Origin: Rhodovulum sp. PH10
Lineage (GTDB): Bacteria; Pseudomonadota; Alphaproteobacteria; Rhizobiales; Xanthobacteraceae
DNA length: 64,000 nucleotides
NCBI RefSeq assembly: GCF_000293785.1
Contig: NZ_AKZI01000068.1
Coordinates: 1-64,000 of the forward strand
Reading direction: 5' to 3'
In this document: positions 1 to 8,815 of the stretch, one piece after another
Position numbering within the stretch: the stretch's first letter is position 1
Layout of the letters: the number at the start of each line of letters is the position of its first letter
The notes under the pieces: generated by a model
What the model was told of the DNA's origin: nothing
The model's database searches: none
The model's input: the letters and a program-made list of their open reading frames with translations, nothing else
Program-made: the position numbers and the translations under genes

Positions 1-105
1 GAGAGGGTTGGGGTGAGGGGCGGCTCGGAAAGCCCGGCAACGCCCCCTCACCCGCCGCGCGACGCGCGCCGACCTCTCCCCGCATGCGGGGAGAGGTGTA
101 GAGGC
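1..105. repeat. Palindromic intergenic repeat (ACCTCTCCCC family), 5' end cut by window
   Basis: The stretch before livM carries GGTGAGGGG and CCCCTCACCC arms and a perfect 26-bp palindrome at 72-97, with arms ACCTCTCCCCGC and GCGGGGAGAGGT meeting at AT. The same arms recur at 2593-2722, inside uvrB at 13492-13612, and at 62605-62850, so this is one dispersed repeat family. It lies between genes of one transport locus and could form an RNA hairpin in the transcript. Confidence 0.8.
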
Positions 106-121
106 GGCATAGGAGAGCGAG

Positions 122-1195
122 ATGGCGATGCAGAGCCTGTTGCCGGCCGGCGATTTCCGCACCAGCTACGCGGCCGACACCACCATCTTCCCGACGAAAA
201 CCTCGCGCAATGCGGTGATCCTCGGGATCGCGCTCCTGTGCCTCGCGCCGTGGCTGGTCGACCGCTATTGGCTGGCGATCCTGATCCAGATCGGCTATCT
301 CGGCATCGCCGCGCTCGGGCTCAATCTTCTGGTCGGGTTCACCGGCCAGATCTCGATCGGCCATGCCGCCTTCTTCGGCCTCGGCGCCTTCTCCTCGGCC
401 TATCTCAGCTCCACGTTTCCGATTCCCGTGTTCTTCGCGATCCCGCTCGCGGCGGTCGTCACCGCGCTGGTCGGACTTCTGTTCGGCCTGCCGGCGGCGC
501 GCCTGAAGGGCCTCTATCTCGCCATCGCGACCCTCGCCGCGCAATACATTCTGCTCGACTTCTTCTCGCGCGCGGAGTGGTTCACCGGCGGCGTGGTGCC
601 GGCGATCGCCGGACCGTTCGCGCTGTTCGGCTGGGAGCTGCAGGGCGACCGCCAATATTTCTTCGTCGTGCTCGCCTATCTGGTGATCACCTATCTGATG
701 GTGACCAATCTGTTGCGTACCCGCGACGGCCGTGCGCTGGTGGCGATCCGTGATCACTATCTCTCGGCCGAGATGATGGGCATTCACCTCACCACCTACC
801 GCACCATGGCGTTCGGCCTCGCCGCCTTCTATGCCGGGCTCGGCGGCGCGCTCTACGCGCATTATCAGCAGGTCGTCTCCAACGAGGGTTTCGGCATCGA
901 GCGCTCGATCGTGTTCCTCGCGATGGTGATCATCGGCGGGCTCGGCTCGGTGTCCGGCACGTTGATGGGCACCGCCTTCATGGTGCTGCTGCCCGAGGCG
1001 ATGGAGTGGGTGAGCGCCGCCGTTCGCGGCAGCGCGATCGACCGCGCGCTCTCGCTCGACACCAACATCTCGTTCCTGCGCGAGATCGCCATCGGCCTGG
1101 TGATCGTGCTGTTTCTCCTGTTCGAGCCGGACGGGCTCGCGCATCGCTGGCGGCAGATCAAGGCCTATTGGAAGCTCTATCCGTTCTCACACTGA
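122..1195 (+). CDS. livM: Branched-chain amino acid type ABC transporter permease (LivM family)
   Basis: A 357-residue integral membrane protein, one of the two permeases of a LivFGHMJ-type importer (TC 3.A.1.4). After a hydrophilic lead of about 35 residues there are repeated hydrophobic segments. The LivM signature region reads LGLNLLVGFTGQISIGHAAFFG, split here as LGLNLLVGF (about 64-72) followed by TGQISIGHAAFFG. A second conserved patch is MVIIGGLGSVSG near 268-279, the loop that contacts the ATPase. The start is ATG at 122, preceded by AGGAG at 112-116. The binding protein follows 46 bp downstream and the ATPase after that; the LivH and LivG partners must lie upstream of the window. With a CoA-ligase-like gene in the same run, the substrate may be an aromatic or organic acid rather than leucine (inference). 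Confidence 0.9.
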   Translation: MAMQSLLPAGDFRTSYAADTTIFPTKTSRNAVILGIALLCLAPWLVDRYWLAILIQIGYLGIAALGLNLLVGFTGQISIGHAAFFGLGAFSSAYLSSTFPIPVFFAIPLAAVVTALVGLLFGLPAARLKGLYLAIATLAAQYILLDFFSRAEWFTGGVVPAIAGPFALFGWELQGDRQYFFVVLAYLVITYLMVTNLLRTRDGRALVAIRDHYLSAEMMGIHLTTYRTMAFGLAAFYAGLGGALYAHYQQVVSNEGFGIERSIVFLAMVIIGGLGSVSGTLMGTAFMVLLPEAMEWVSAAVRGSAIDRALSLDTNISFLREIAIGLVIVLFLLFEPDGLAHRWRQIKAYWKLYPFSH

Positions 1196-1241
1196 ACACA
1201 AACGGCCACAGAAGCCGGGACCATCACTGGAGGAAGCACCG

Positions 1242-2525
1242 ATGACCATCACGACGATCTTGCGGGGCGTCTCCCTCGCGGCCCTGATGAGCGTGGCGGT
1301 GACGACCGCGCGCGCGGAAGACACCATCACCATCGGCCATCTCGCCGATTTCTCGGGTGGCACCGCCGATGTCGGAAAGCCGTTCGCGCAAGGGGTCGCC
1401 GACACTTTTGCCTGGGTGGACGAGCACGGTGGCATCGACGGCAAGGCGGCAAAGGTCGACACCACCGACTATGGATATCAGGTGCCGCGCGCCGTCACGC
1501 TCTACAAGCGATGGTCGGGCGACAAGGTGCCTGCGATCGTCGGCTGGGGCACCGCCGACACCGAGGCGCTGACCCGCTTCGTCGCGCAGGACGAGATCCC
1601 CTACATCTCGGGCTCGTATTCCGCCGCGCTCACCGACCCGACCGGCAAGAGCGGCAAGGCCAAGGCCGCACCTTATAATTTCTTTTACGGGCCGAGCTAT
1701 TCCGACGCCCTGCGCGCGATGCTGACCTGGGCGGCCGACGACTGGAAGAAGAAGGGCAAGCCCGGGAAGCCGAAATTCGTCCACATGGGCGCGAACCACC
1801 CGTATCCGAACGCGCCGAAGGAGGCCGGCGAGGCAATCGCAAAAGACCTCGGCTTCGAGGTGCTGCCGCCGGTGCAGTTCGCCTTCACGCCGGCCGACTA
1901 CACGCCGCAATGCCTCACGTTGAAGAACGCCGGCGCGAACTATGCCTATCTCGGCAACACGGCGGGCTCCAACATCGCGGTGCTGAAGGCGTGCAAGACC
2001 GCCGGCGTCGACGTGCAGTTCCTCGGTAACGTCTGGGGCATGGACGAGAACGCCGCAAAAGCGGCGGGCGACGCCGCCGACGGCGTGGTGTTTCCGCTGC
2101 GCACCGCGGTCGCCTGGGGCGGCGACGCGCCCGGCATGAAGACGGTGCAGGAGATCTCCAAAGAGTCCGATCCGGAGGGCGCGACCTATCGGCCGGTTCA
2201 TTATCTCGCCGGCGTCTGCTCGGCGATGTATCTGAAGGAGGCGATGGCGTGGGCCGCGAAAAACGGCGGCATCACCGGCCCGAACGTCAAGAAGGGATTC
2301 TATCAGAAGAAGGACTGGGTGCCGGCCGGCATGGAGGGCGTGTGCATGCCCTCGACATGGACCGCGGAGGACCACCGCCCGACCACCAGCGTCGCGCTCT
2401 ATCGCTCCAAGGTGTCCGGTCCCACCGACGCGCCGCTGCCGGAGCTGGTGAAGAACGGCACCATCTCACTCGAGAAGGTGACGACCATCGACCTGCCGCG
2501 CAAGCCCGAATGGCTCGGGTGGTGA
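1242..2525 (+). CDS. ABC transporter periplasmic substrate-binding protein (Leu/Ile/Val-binding family)
   Basis: A 427-residue type-I periplasmic binding protein that would deliver substrate to the LivM-containing permease. Residues 1-25 are a Sec signal peptide with cleavage after TARA (mature start EDTITIGHLADFSG). The fold-defining start of the family, TITIGHLADFSGGTADVG, follows directly. Strong ribosome site GGAGGAAG at 1229-1236. Four cysteines in the mature chain could form disulfides. The ligand cannot be read from sequence; proteins of this subgroup beside an AMP-binding CoA ligase are often assigned to aromatic acid uptake (established for some relatives, inferred here). It lies between livM and livF; the gap to livF (2526-2769) carries a palindromic repeat that could adjust expression of the distal genes. 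Confidence 0.88.
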   Translation: MTITTILRGVSLAALMSVAVTTARAEDTITIGHLADFSGGTADVGKPFAQGVADTFAWVDEHGGIDGKAAKVDTTDYGYQVPRAVTLYKRWSGDKVPAIVGWGTADTEALTRFVAQDEIPYISGSYSAALTDPTGKSGKAKAAPYNFFYGPSYSDALRAMLTWAADDWKKKGKPGKPKFVHMGANHPYPNAPKEAGEAIAKDLGFEVLPPVQFAFTPADYTPQCLTLKNAGANYAYLGNTAGSNIAVLKACKTAGVDVQFLGNVWGMDENAAKAAGDAADGVVFPLRTAVAWGGDAPGMKTVQEISKESDPEGATYRPVHYLAGVCSAMYLKEAMAWAAKNGGITGPNVKKGFYQKKDWVPAGMEGVCMPSTWTAEDHRPTTSVALYRSKVSGPTDAPLPELVKNGTISLEKVTTIDLPRKPEWLGW

Positions 2526-2592
2526 GCGAAGGCGATTGAGATCGAACGCAGTCGATGGCTGCCGATCGGTCTCACGGCAGAGCGCCGGCGCT

Positions 2593-2722
2593 CCCTCTCC
2601 CCGCACGCGGGGAGAGGGTCGGGGAGAGGGGCAATTTCGCGGGCAATCGATGTGCCCCTCACCCGACGTGCTTACCCGACGCACTCCGCGCCTCGACCGC
2701 TCCCCGCAGGCGGGGAGAGGTG
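2593..2722. repeat. Paired palindromic repeat between binding protein and livF
   Basis: Two hairpins bound this element. The first has 12-bp perfect arms CCCTCTCCCCGC (2593-2604) and GCGGGGAGAGGG (2607-2618). The second, around 2698-2722, has arms CTCCCCGC and GCGGGGAG. Between them are the GGGGAGAGGGGC and CCCCTCACCCGACG arms also found in the other copies. No ORF is supported here. As part of a polycistronic transcript it could stabilise upstream mRNA or attenuate livF. Confidence 0.8.
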
Positions 2723-2769
2723 AAGCAAGCCCACGCATCGCGTGACATCTTGGAGCGGGACGAGTCCCC

Positions 2770-3620
<851 letters not shown>

Positions 3621-3630
<10 letters not shown>

Positions 3631-4874
3631 CGCTTCTCGACACGCCCTACGACGATCTCGAAACCCGCAGCGCCGACGCCCGCGCCGCCGCGCAGGCAAA
3701 AGCGCTCGCGGCCGTGCTGACGGAGGCCAAGCGCACGAGCTTTTATTTCTCACGCGCGCTCGCCGACATCGATCTCGACGCCGTCCACGGCCCCGCTGAT
3801 CTGACAAAAGTGCCGGTCACGCGAAAGGCCGACATGGCGGCGCTGGTGCAAAAGAATCCGCCGTTCGGCGGGCTCGCCACCGCCGTGCTGAAACCCGCCA
3901 GGGTCTTTGCCTCGCCCGGCCCGATCTACGAGCCGGAGGCGCGCCGCGACGACTTCTGGCGCTACGCCCGTGCGCTGTGGGCGACCGGGCTGCGCCCCGG
4001 CGATCTTCTCCACAACTGCTTCGCTTATCACTTCACGCCGGCCGGTGCGATGATGGAGGCAGGCGCGCTGTCGCTCGGCGCATCGGTGTTTCCGGCCGGC
4101 ACCGGCCAGACCGACCAGCAGGTGGAGGCCGCAGCCGCCTTGAAGCCGGCCGCCTATTCCGGCACGCCCGACTTTCTGCGCACCATCCTCGAGAAGGCGG
4201 AGGCGCACGGCGCCGATCTGTCCAGCATCCGGATGGCGCACGTCACCGGCGGCGCGCTTCTGCCCGATACGCGGGCCTTTTACGACGCCCGCGGTACCGC
4301 CGTGATGCAGAGCTACGGCACCGCCGAGCTGGGTTTGATCGCCTACGAAAGCCCGGCGCACGACGGGCTGATCGTCGACGAGGGCGTGATCGTCGAGATC
4401 GTCGCGCCCGGCACCGGCGATCCGGTCGCCGACGGCGAGGCCGGCGAAGTTTTGGTGACGCTGCTCGATACCGCCTGGCCGCTGTTGCGCTACGCGACCG
4501 GTGATCTGTCGAGCCGGCTTCCCGGAACGAGCTCCTGCGGGCGCACCGGCCCGCGCATCCGCGGCTGGCTCGGCCGCGCCGACCAGAGCACCAAGGTGAA
4601 GGGGCTGTTCGTCCATCCTCATCAGGTCGCCGAGCTGAGACGCCGCCATCCCGAGATTCTTCACGCGCGGCTCGTGATCGGCCGGGAGGCCGGCGCCGAC
4701 ACGATGGTGCTGCAGATCGAGACGGAGACGGCCGAACCGTCCTTCACCGCTACCGTCGCCGACAGCGTGCAGACCGTGACTCGGCTCCGCGCAAAAGTGG
4801 AGCGGGTGGCACCCGGCGCCCTGCCGCACGACGGCAAAACGATCGTCGATACACGCGATTACCGGCACGGCTGA
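3621..4874 (+). CDS. Phenylacetate-CoA ligase-like AMP-binding enzyme, divergent P-loop
   Basis: A 417-residue member of the PaaK branch of adenylate-forming enzymes, expected to activate a carboxylic acid as acyl-AMP and then acyl-CoA. Motif A4/A5 SYGTAELG is at 231-238 and the A7 motif YATGDLS at 291-297; a C-terminal HDGKT near 405 offers the usual catalytic lysine. The phosphate-binding loop, normally SSGTTGKP in PaaK, is replaced by FASPGPIYEP around 96-105, so the enzyme is atypical. GTG start at 3621 overlaps livF by 10 bp, with GGAG at 3608-3611. No ring-hydroxylating or beta-oxidation genes lie nearby, so the substrate is unknown. It could be a ligase or a degenerate adenylase acting with the transporter. 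Confidence 0.75.
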
Positions 4875-4917
4875 CACGCCGAGCGTATCGTCACGAAACC
4901 GATGCACGGCGGCGCTC

Positions 4918-4935
4918 CTGTCACGACACCGTCAT
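4918..4935 (+). promoter_or_regulatory. Pho box (PhoB-binding site) upstream of btaA
   Basis: CTGTCAC (4918-4924), a 4-base spacer GACA, then CCGTCAT (4929-4935). Each 7-mer matches six of seven bases of the PhoB consensus CTGTCAT, and the 4-base spacing gives the 11-bp helical repeat typical of Pho boxes. It lies 72 bp upstream of the btaA start. Betaine lipid synthesis is known to be induced by phosphate starvation through PhoB in Sinorhizobium meliloti, so site and gene function agree. Confidence 0.75.
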
Positions 4936-5006
4936 CGACGCGCCGATAAACACGTCGGACACCGATTCCGATTGCGCGGTTTTTCCATCCATCGTCGAGG
5001 CTCGGC

Positions 5007-6272
5007 TTGAACACCCTCTCGAAGACCCCTTGCCGGGTCAGCGCCGCGGTGCGGCGCACGCCGGCGCTCTCGCGCCAGGGACTTTCCGAAATTCTGTTCG
5101 CCTGGATGTTTCGCGGGCTGGTCTATCCGCAGATCTGGGAGGACCCGGCGGTCGACATGGCGGCGCTGGAGATCGGGCCGGACCATCACGTGGTGGCGAT
5201 CGCGTCCGGCGGCTGCAACGTGCTCTCCTATCTCACCGCCGATCCGAAACGGATCACCGCGGTCGACGTCAACACCGCGCATGTCGCGCTGGTGCGGCTC
5301 AAGCTCGCGGCGGTGCGTCACCTGCCGTCGTGGAACGCCTTCTATCGCTTCTTCGGCGAGGCCGATTCGCCCGCCAATGTCTTGGCCTATTGGCGGCATC
5401 TCGCGCCCGTGCTCGACGACGCGACGCGCGCCTATTGGGAAGGGCGCAGCGCCTTCGGGCTCGGCCGCCGCCGCATCTCGATCTTTGCCCGCAACGTCTA
5501 TCGCCACGGTTTGCTCGGCCATTTCATCGGGCTCGGCCACGCGGTCGCCCGCGCTTATGGCGTCGATCCGAAAAAAGTGCTCGCCGCCCGCTCGCGCGAG
5601 GAGCAGCTCGAAGTGTTCGAGACCATGCTCGCGCCGCTGTTCGACAAGCGCTTCGTGCGGTGGGCGGTGAGCCGGCCGGTCGCGCTCTACGGGCTCGGCA
5701 TTCCGCCGGCGCAATATGTCGCGCTCGCTTCGGCCGGCACCGACATGGCCTCGGTGCTGCGGCGGCGGGTGGAGAAGCTCACCTGCGACTTCGACCTCGA
5801 CGACAATTACTTTGCATGGCAGGCGTTCGGCCGCCGCTACGGCGACGGCGAGCGCGGTCCGGTGCCGCCCTATCTCGCGCGCGACAATTACGCGCTGGTG
5901 CACGAGCGGGCCGAGCGGGTCGGCGTCGTCAACGCCTCGATGACCGATCACCTCGCGACACTGCCGGCCGGCTCGGTCGACCGCTATGTGCTGCTCGACG
6001 CGCAGGACTGGATGAGCGACGCGACGCTCGGGGCGCTGTGGAACGAGATCACCCGCACCGCCCGGCCGGGCGCTCGCGTCGTTTTTCGCACCGCCGCCGC
6101 GCCGAGCATTTTGCCGGGCCGGCTCGATCCTTCCGTGCTGTCGCGTTGGCGCTACGAGCAGGAGCGCTCGGAAACGCTCGGCGCGCGCGACCGCTCGGCG
6201 ATCTATGGCGGCTTCCACCTCTATGTGCTGACCGACGGCACATCGGGCGATGTCGCGGAGCGGGCGCGATGA
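5007..6272 (+). CDS. btaA: S-adenosylmethionine:diacylglycerol 3-amino-3-carboxypropyl transferase BtaA (DUF3419)
   Basis: A 421-residue DUF3419 protein. BtaA moves the aminocarboxypropyl group of SAM onto diacylglycerol to make diacylglycerylhomoserine, the first step to the phosphorus-free lipid DGTS. Family marks include GLVYPQIWEDPAVDMAAL (residues about 34-51), a SAM-binding stretch VVAIASGGCN near 66-75, and the second domain LLDAQDWM. The start is TTG at 5007 with GAGG at 4996-4999; no better ATG lies between the Pho box and the first conserved residues. Its TGA stop overlaps the ATG of btaB (ATGA), so the pair is translationally coupled. Expected regulation: induction under phosphate limitation through the Pho box at 4918-4935. 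Confidence 0.9.
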   Translation: MNTLSKTPCRVSAAVRRTPALSRQGLSEILFAWMFRGLVYPQIWEDPAVDMAALEIGPDHHVVAIASGGCNVLSYLTADPKRITAVDVNTAHVALVRLKLAAVRHLPSWNAFYRFFGEADSPANVLAYWRHLAPVLDDATRAYWEGRSAFGLGRRRISIFARNVYRHGLLGHFIGLGHAVARAYGVDPKKVLAARSREEQLEVFETMLAPLFDKRFVRWAVSRPVALYGLGIPPAQYVALASAGTDMASVLRRRVEKLTCDFDLDDNYFAWQAFGRRYGDGERGPVPPYLARDNYALVHERAERVGVVNASMTDHLATLPAGSVDRYVLLDAQDWMSDATLGALWNEITRTARPGARVVFRTAAAPSILPGRLDPSVLSRWRYEQERSETLGARDRSAIYGGFHLYVLTDGTSGDVAERAR

Positions 6273-6919
6273 CCACCGGCGCCACCGCAGCGATGAACCG
6301 GATGTACCGGCATCAGCGTCACGTCTACGACCTCACCCGCAAATATTATCTGCTCGGCCGCGACGACCTGATCGACCGGCTGGATCCTGGCGAGGCGGCG
6401 TGCGTGCTGGAGATCGGCTGCGGCACCGGCCGCAACCTGATCCGGGCGGCGAAGCGCTGGCCGAACGCGCGCTTCTTCGGGATCGACGTCTCGACCGCGA
6501 TGCTGGAGACCGCCATCGAGGCGATCGGCCGGGCGGGCCTCGCCGGCCGGGTGAGCGTCGCCCATGCCGACGCCACCACGCTGGCGCCGGGCGCGCTGTT
6601 CGGCGTGGCGGCGTTCGAGCGCGTCTATTTCTCCTACAGCCTGTCGATGATCCCGGACTGGGACGCGGCGCTCGACCGGGCGCTCGGCCTGGTGGCGCCC
6701 GGCGGGGAGCTGCGGATCGTCGATTTCGGCGGTCAGGAGGGGCTGCCGCGGCCGGTCAGGACGGCGCTGCGGCAGTGGCTCGCATTGTTTCACGTCGAGC
6801 CGCGCGACCGGCTGGAAACGTGCCTCGCGGCCCGCTCGCGCGACCTCGGGGCGGCGCTCGAGATCGACCGCCCCTATCGCGGCTACGCCCAGCACGCGGT
6901 GGTGCGGCTCGCCGCCTGA
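6269..6919 (+). CDS. btaB: SAM-dependent N-methyltransferase BtaB (diacylglyceryl-trimethylhomoserine synthesis)
   Basis: A 216-residue class I methyltransferase. BtaB methylates the homoserine nitrogen three times with SAM to finish DGTS. Motif I VLEIGCGTGRN is at about 46-56, motif II FFGIDVS near 69-75, and motif IV region ERVYFSYSLSMIPDW near 116-130. The N-terminus MYRHQRHVYDLTRKYYLLGRD is the usual BtaB/UbiE-like lead (written here as one 21-residue region, positions 12-32: key residues Y13, H15, Q16, Y20, R24). The ATG at 6269 shares bases with the btaA stop. Upstream in-frame reading is open but it overlaps btaA and has no homology, so the short form is chosen. The gene converges on the H-NS family gene 70 bp away. 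Confidence 0.88.
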   Translation: MTTGATAAMNRMYRHQRHVYDLTRKYYLLGRDDLIDRLDPGEAACVLEIGCGTGRNLIRAAKRWPNARFFGIDVSTAMLETAIEAIGRAGLAGRVSVAHADATTLAPGALFGVAAFERVYFSYSLSMIPDWDAALDRALGLVAPGGELRIVDFGGQEGLPRPVRTALRQWLALFHVEPRDRLETCLAARSRDLGAALEIDRPYRGYAQHAVVRLAA

Positions 6920-6989
6920 TCTTTTTCACGCGACGACGGGGCGATCTCCCGGCGCCTCGGGCAACGAGCAGAGCGCAAAAGCCGGCCGA

Positions 6990-7367
6990 TCAGGCCCGCT
7001 TGCGCCGCGGGCGCCCGCGCCGCGCCGGCGCCTCGTCCTCCTCGATCTCCTCGACACCGTTCTCGATCGAGAACTCCTCGAGCTCGTGCCCCTCGGCGAG
7101 CAGCGCCGCCAGCCATTTCGGATGCGCGCCGCGCCCGGCCCAGGTCTCGCCGTTCGGCCCGCGATATTTCGGCGCCACCTTCACGCCCTTGAGCGCGCTG
7201 CTGCGGCCCGAGCCCGCCGCCGGGCGGCCCGGCCGGCCGCGCACGGCCTCCAGCACCGAAAGCTGCTTGCGCAACTCGCGGCTGCGCTCCTCGAGGGTCT
7301 GGTCGATCTCGGCGCGCAGCCCCAAAAGGGCATCCACGTCGAGAGCTTTGAGATTCACGGCGGCCAT
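6990..7367 (-). CDS. H-NS family nucleoid-associated DNA-binding protein
   Basis: A 125-residue H-NS-like protein. The N-terminal 45 residues form a likely coiled coil for oligomerisation (LLGLRAEIDQTLEERSREL). The C-terminal DNA-binding domain carries the family motif KYRGPNGETWAGRGAHPKWL (about 67-86), and the chain ends in an acidic patch and a basic RRGRPRRKRA tail with an AT-hook-like RGRPRR. Such proteins in this order silence AT-rich or foreign DNA (known for the family). The start at 7367 is preceded by AGGAGAG. The acidic segment between the two basic parts (ENGVEEIEEDEA) is a little unusual. Confidence 0.85.
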   Translation of the reverse strand: MAAVNLKALDVDALLGLRAEIDQTLEERSRELRKQLSVLEAVRGRPGRPAAGSGRSSALKGVKVAPKYRGPNGETWAGRGAHPKWLAALLAEGHELEEFSIENGVEEIEEDEAPARRGRPRRKRA

Positions 7368-8237
7368 CGAGGCTCTCCTTCGAACGAATTTCAAACGCTT
7401 TGCATGAAACGAAAGGACGGAACGATTTCGGTCGGCCCGATCCATCGGCGAGAAGTCCGACGAAACGTCCCTTGTCACGAGATAATGCCGCCCGCAAGCG
7501 GAAAACTCTTTGGTGAAATCCGGAACCGGATCGGGCGGCGACGATCGCTTACTGGCGGTTGCCGCACGAACGAAACACCCGACTCCGGACGGGGCTCGAT
7601 CGGGTTTTCGGCATGATACCGGCGGCGGTATTCGGCAAAGCATCGGCAAAACCCGCCGCCGTGCGGCCGCGGGCGCTCGCGCGGAGGCGAGCCCTCGGCC
7701 GAGCGCGGCGCGCCGGCGCCGGTGGCGCGTGCACTTCCGCGGGCCGCAAAGCATCGAGCGACGATTCCGGCGGGCCTTGCGAAAGCAACCGTGTCGATGC
7801 ACCGGTGCGCAGCGAAAAGGCGAAGGTATCGTCCCGTCGCGCCGCGGCCGAATTCGGCCGGCCGGCCGTTCGGGTTCCGCGTGCTTTCGTGCCCGCAGCG
7901 AGCACCCGCCTCGCGCCTTTCCATGATGGTGGTGGGATCGTGCGGTGATAGCCGGCCGAACGGCACGGCGGCGCGCCGCTTTACCGCGACGACGGCTTTC
8001 CCGCCGGCGAGTCGCACAGCCGACCGATCCGGCGCCTGGAATAGCCCGAAGCCCCGGACTATGGCTCGAGCCGGCGAAAAATAGCTTTCCGGCAGATGCG
8101 TCGATGTTCCGAACCGCGCGCCGCCGCGGTCGTTCACGGCCGCTCCTCCTCGCGGGCTCCTCGACACCGGCTGCGCCGTGCCGCCCCCGTCCGTCGCCCG
8201 CCGCCGACGCCGCGTCTCGAAGTTCGCCCGGCCCTCC
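7368..8237. other. Long stretch with no supported gene between H-NS gene and marR
   Basis: About 870 bp between two divergently transcribed genes. Several frames are open on both strands, including one of more than 500 codons on the minus strand that runs on under emrA, but their products are Arg/Ala/Gly/Pro-rich and match no family, as expected for out-of-frame GC-rich DNA. I see no RNA gene, repeat or promoter that I can name apart from the marR control region that follows and the expected H-NS gene promoter at the other end. Confidence 0.5.
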
Positions 8238-8265
8238 TTGACGAGATCATAAGCATGCTTATGTT
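8238..8265 (+). promoter_or_regulatory. Predicted promoter with 16-bp palindromic MarR operator
   Basis: TTGACG (8238-8243) as -35 and TATGTT (8260-8265) as -10, 16 bases apart. A perfect 16-bp palindrome, CATAAGCATGCTTATG (8248-8263), fills the spacer and overlaps the -10. The position is that expected for repression by the MarR protein encoded just downstream. The stretch is also locally AT-rich in a GC-rich surrounding. Confidence 0.65.
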
Positions 8266-8335
8266 GTGCCGGACACAAGGTAGCGATGACATATATCTGT
8301 ATAACGCAAAATCGTACCGCCCCGGCACCGACCCG

Positions 8336-8815
8336 ATGACCGCCATGCCCGACCCGACCGCCCCCACACTCGGATTCTTGCTGAACGACGTCGCCCGCCT
8401 GCTGCGCAAGCGGTTCGAGCAGAACGCCGGCGCCTCCGGGCTGACGCGCGCGCAGTGGCAGGTGCTGGCCTATCTGTCGCACGCGGAGGGTATCTCGCAG
8501 GGCGGCCTCGCCGACATTCTGGAGGTCGAGCCGATCACCCTCGCCCGGCAGGTCGACCGGCTCGAAGCCGCCGACCTCGTCGAGCGCCGCCCGCATCCGA
8601 GCGACCGCCGGATCAAGCGCCTCTATCTGCGCCCGGCCGCGTTGCCGATCCTCGGCGAGATGCGTGCGGTCGGCGAGGCCACGCGGGCGGAAGCCCTCGC
8701 CGGCCTCTCGGAGGAGGACCGCGAGCGCCTGGGCGAACTCCTCTCCACCATGAAGAACAATCTCGTGCAGCTCTGCGGCACCTCGTGCCGGCAGAAGGAA
8801 CTCGCGCATGACTGA
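8336..8815 (+). CDS. MarR family transcriptional regulator
   Basis: A 159-residue winged-helix repressor. The recognition region reads ADILEVEPITLARQVDRLEAADLV (centre about 60-83; 24 residues, key positions E62, T67, R70, D73, L75), followed by the wing RRPHPSDRRIKRLYL typical of MarR. The reading frame is open upstream, but the region before 8336 holds the promoter and operator; ATG at 8336 or 8345 are both possible and neither has a strong ribosome site. Its stop overlaps the emrA start by 8 bp. Family knowledge plus context predict that it represses its own efflux operon and is released by a phenolic or hydrophobic drug. Confidence 0.85.
   Translation: MTAMPDPTAPTLGFLLNDVARLLRKRFEQNAGASGLTRAQWQVLAYLSHAEGISQGGLADILEVEPITLARQVDRLEAADLVERRPHPSDRRIKRLYLRPAALPILGEMRAVGEATRAEALAGLSEEDRERLGELLSTMKNNLVQLCGTSCRQKELAHD

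Noticed and set aside
1006-1245. Small plus-strand frame at the livM end
   Set aside because: Overlaps livM in another frame with Arg-rich product and no start signal.
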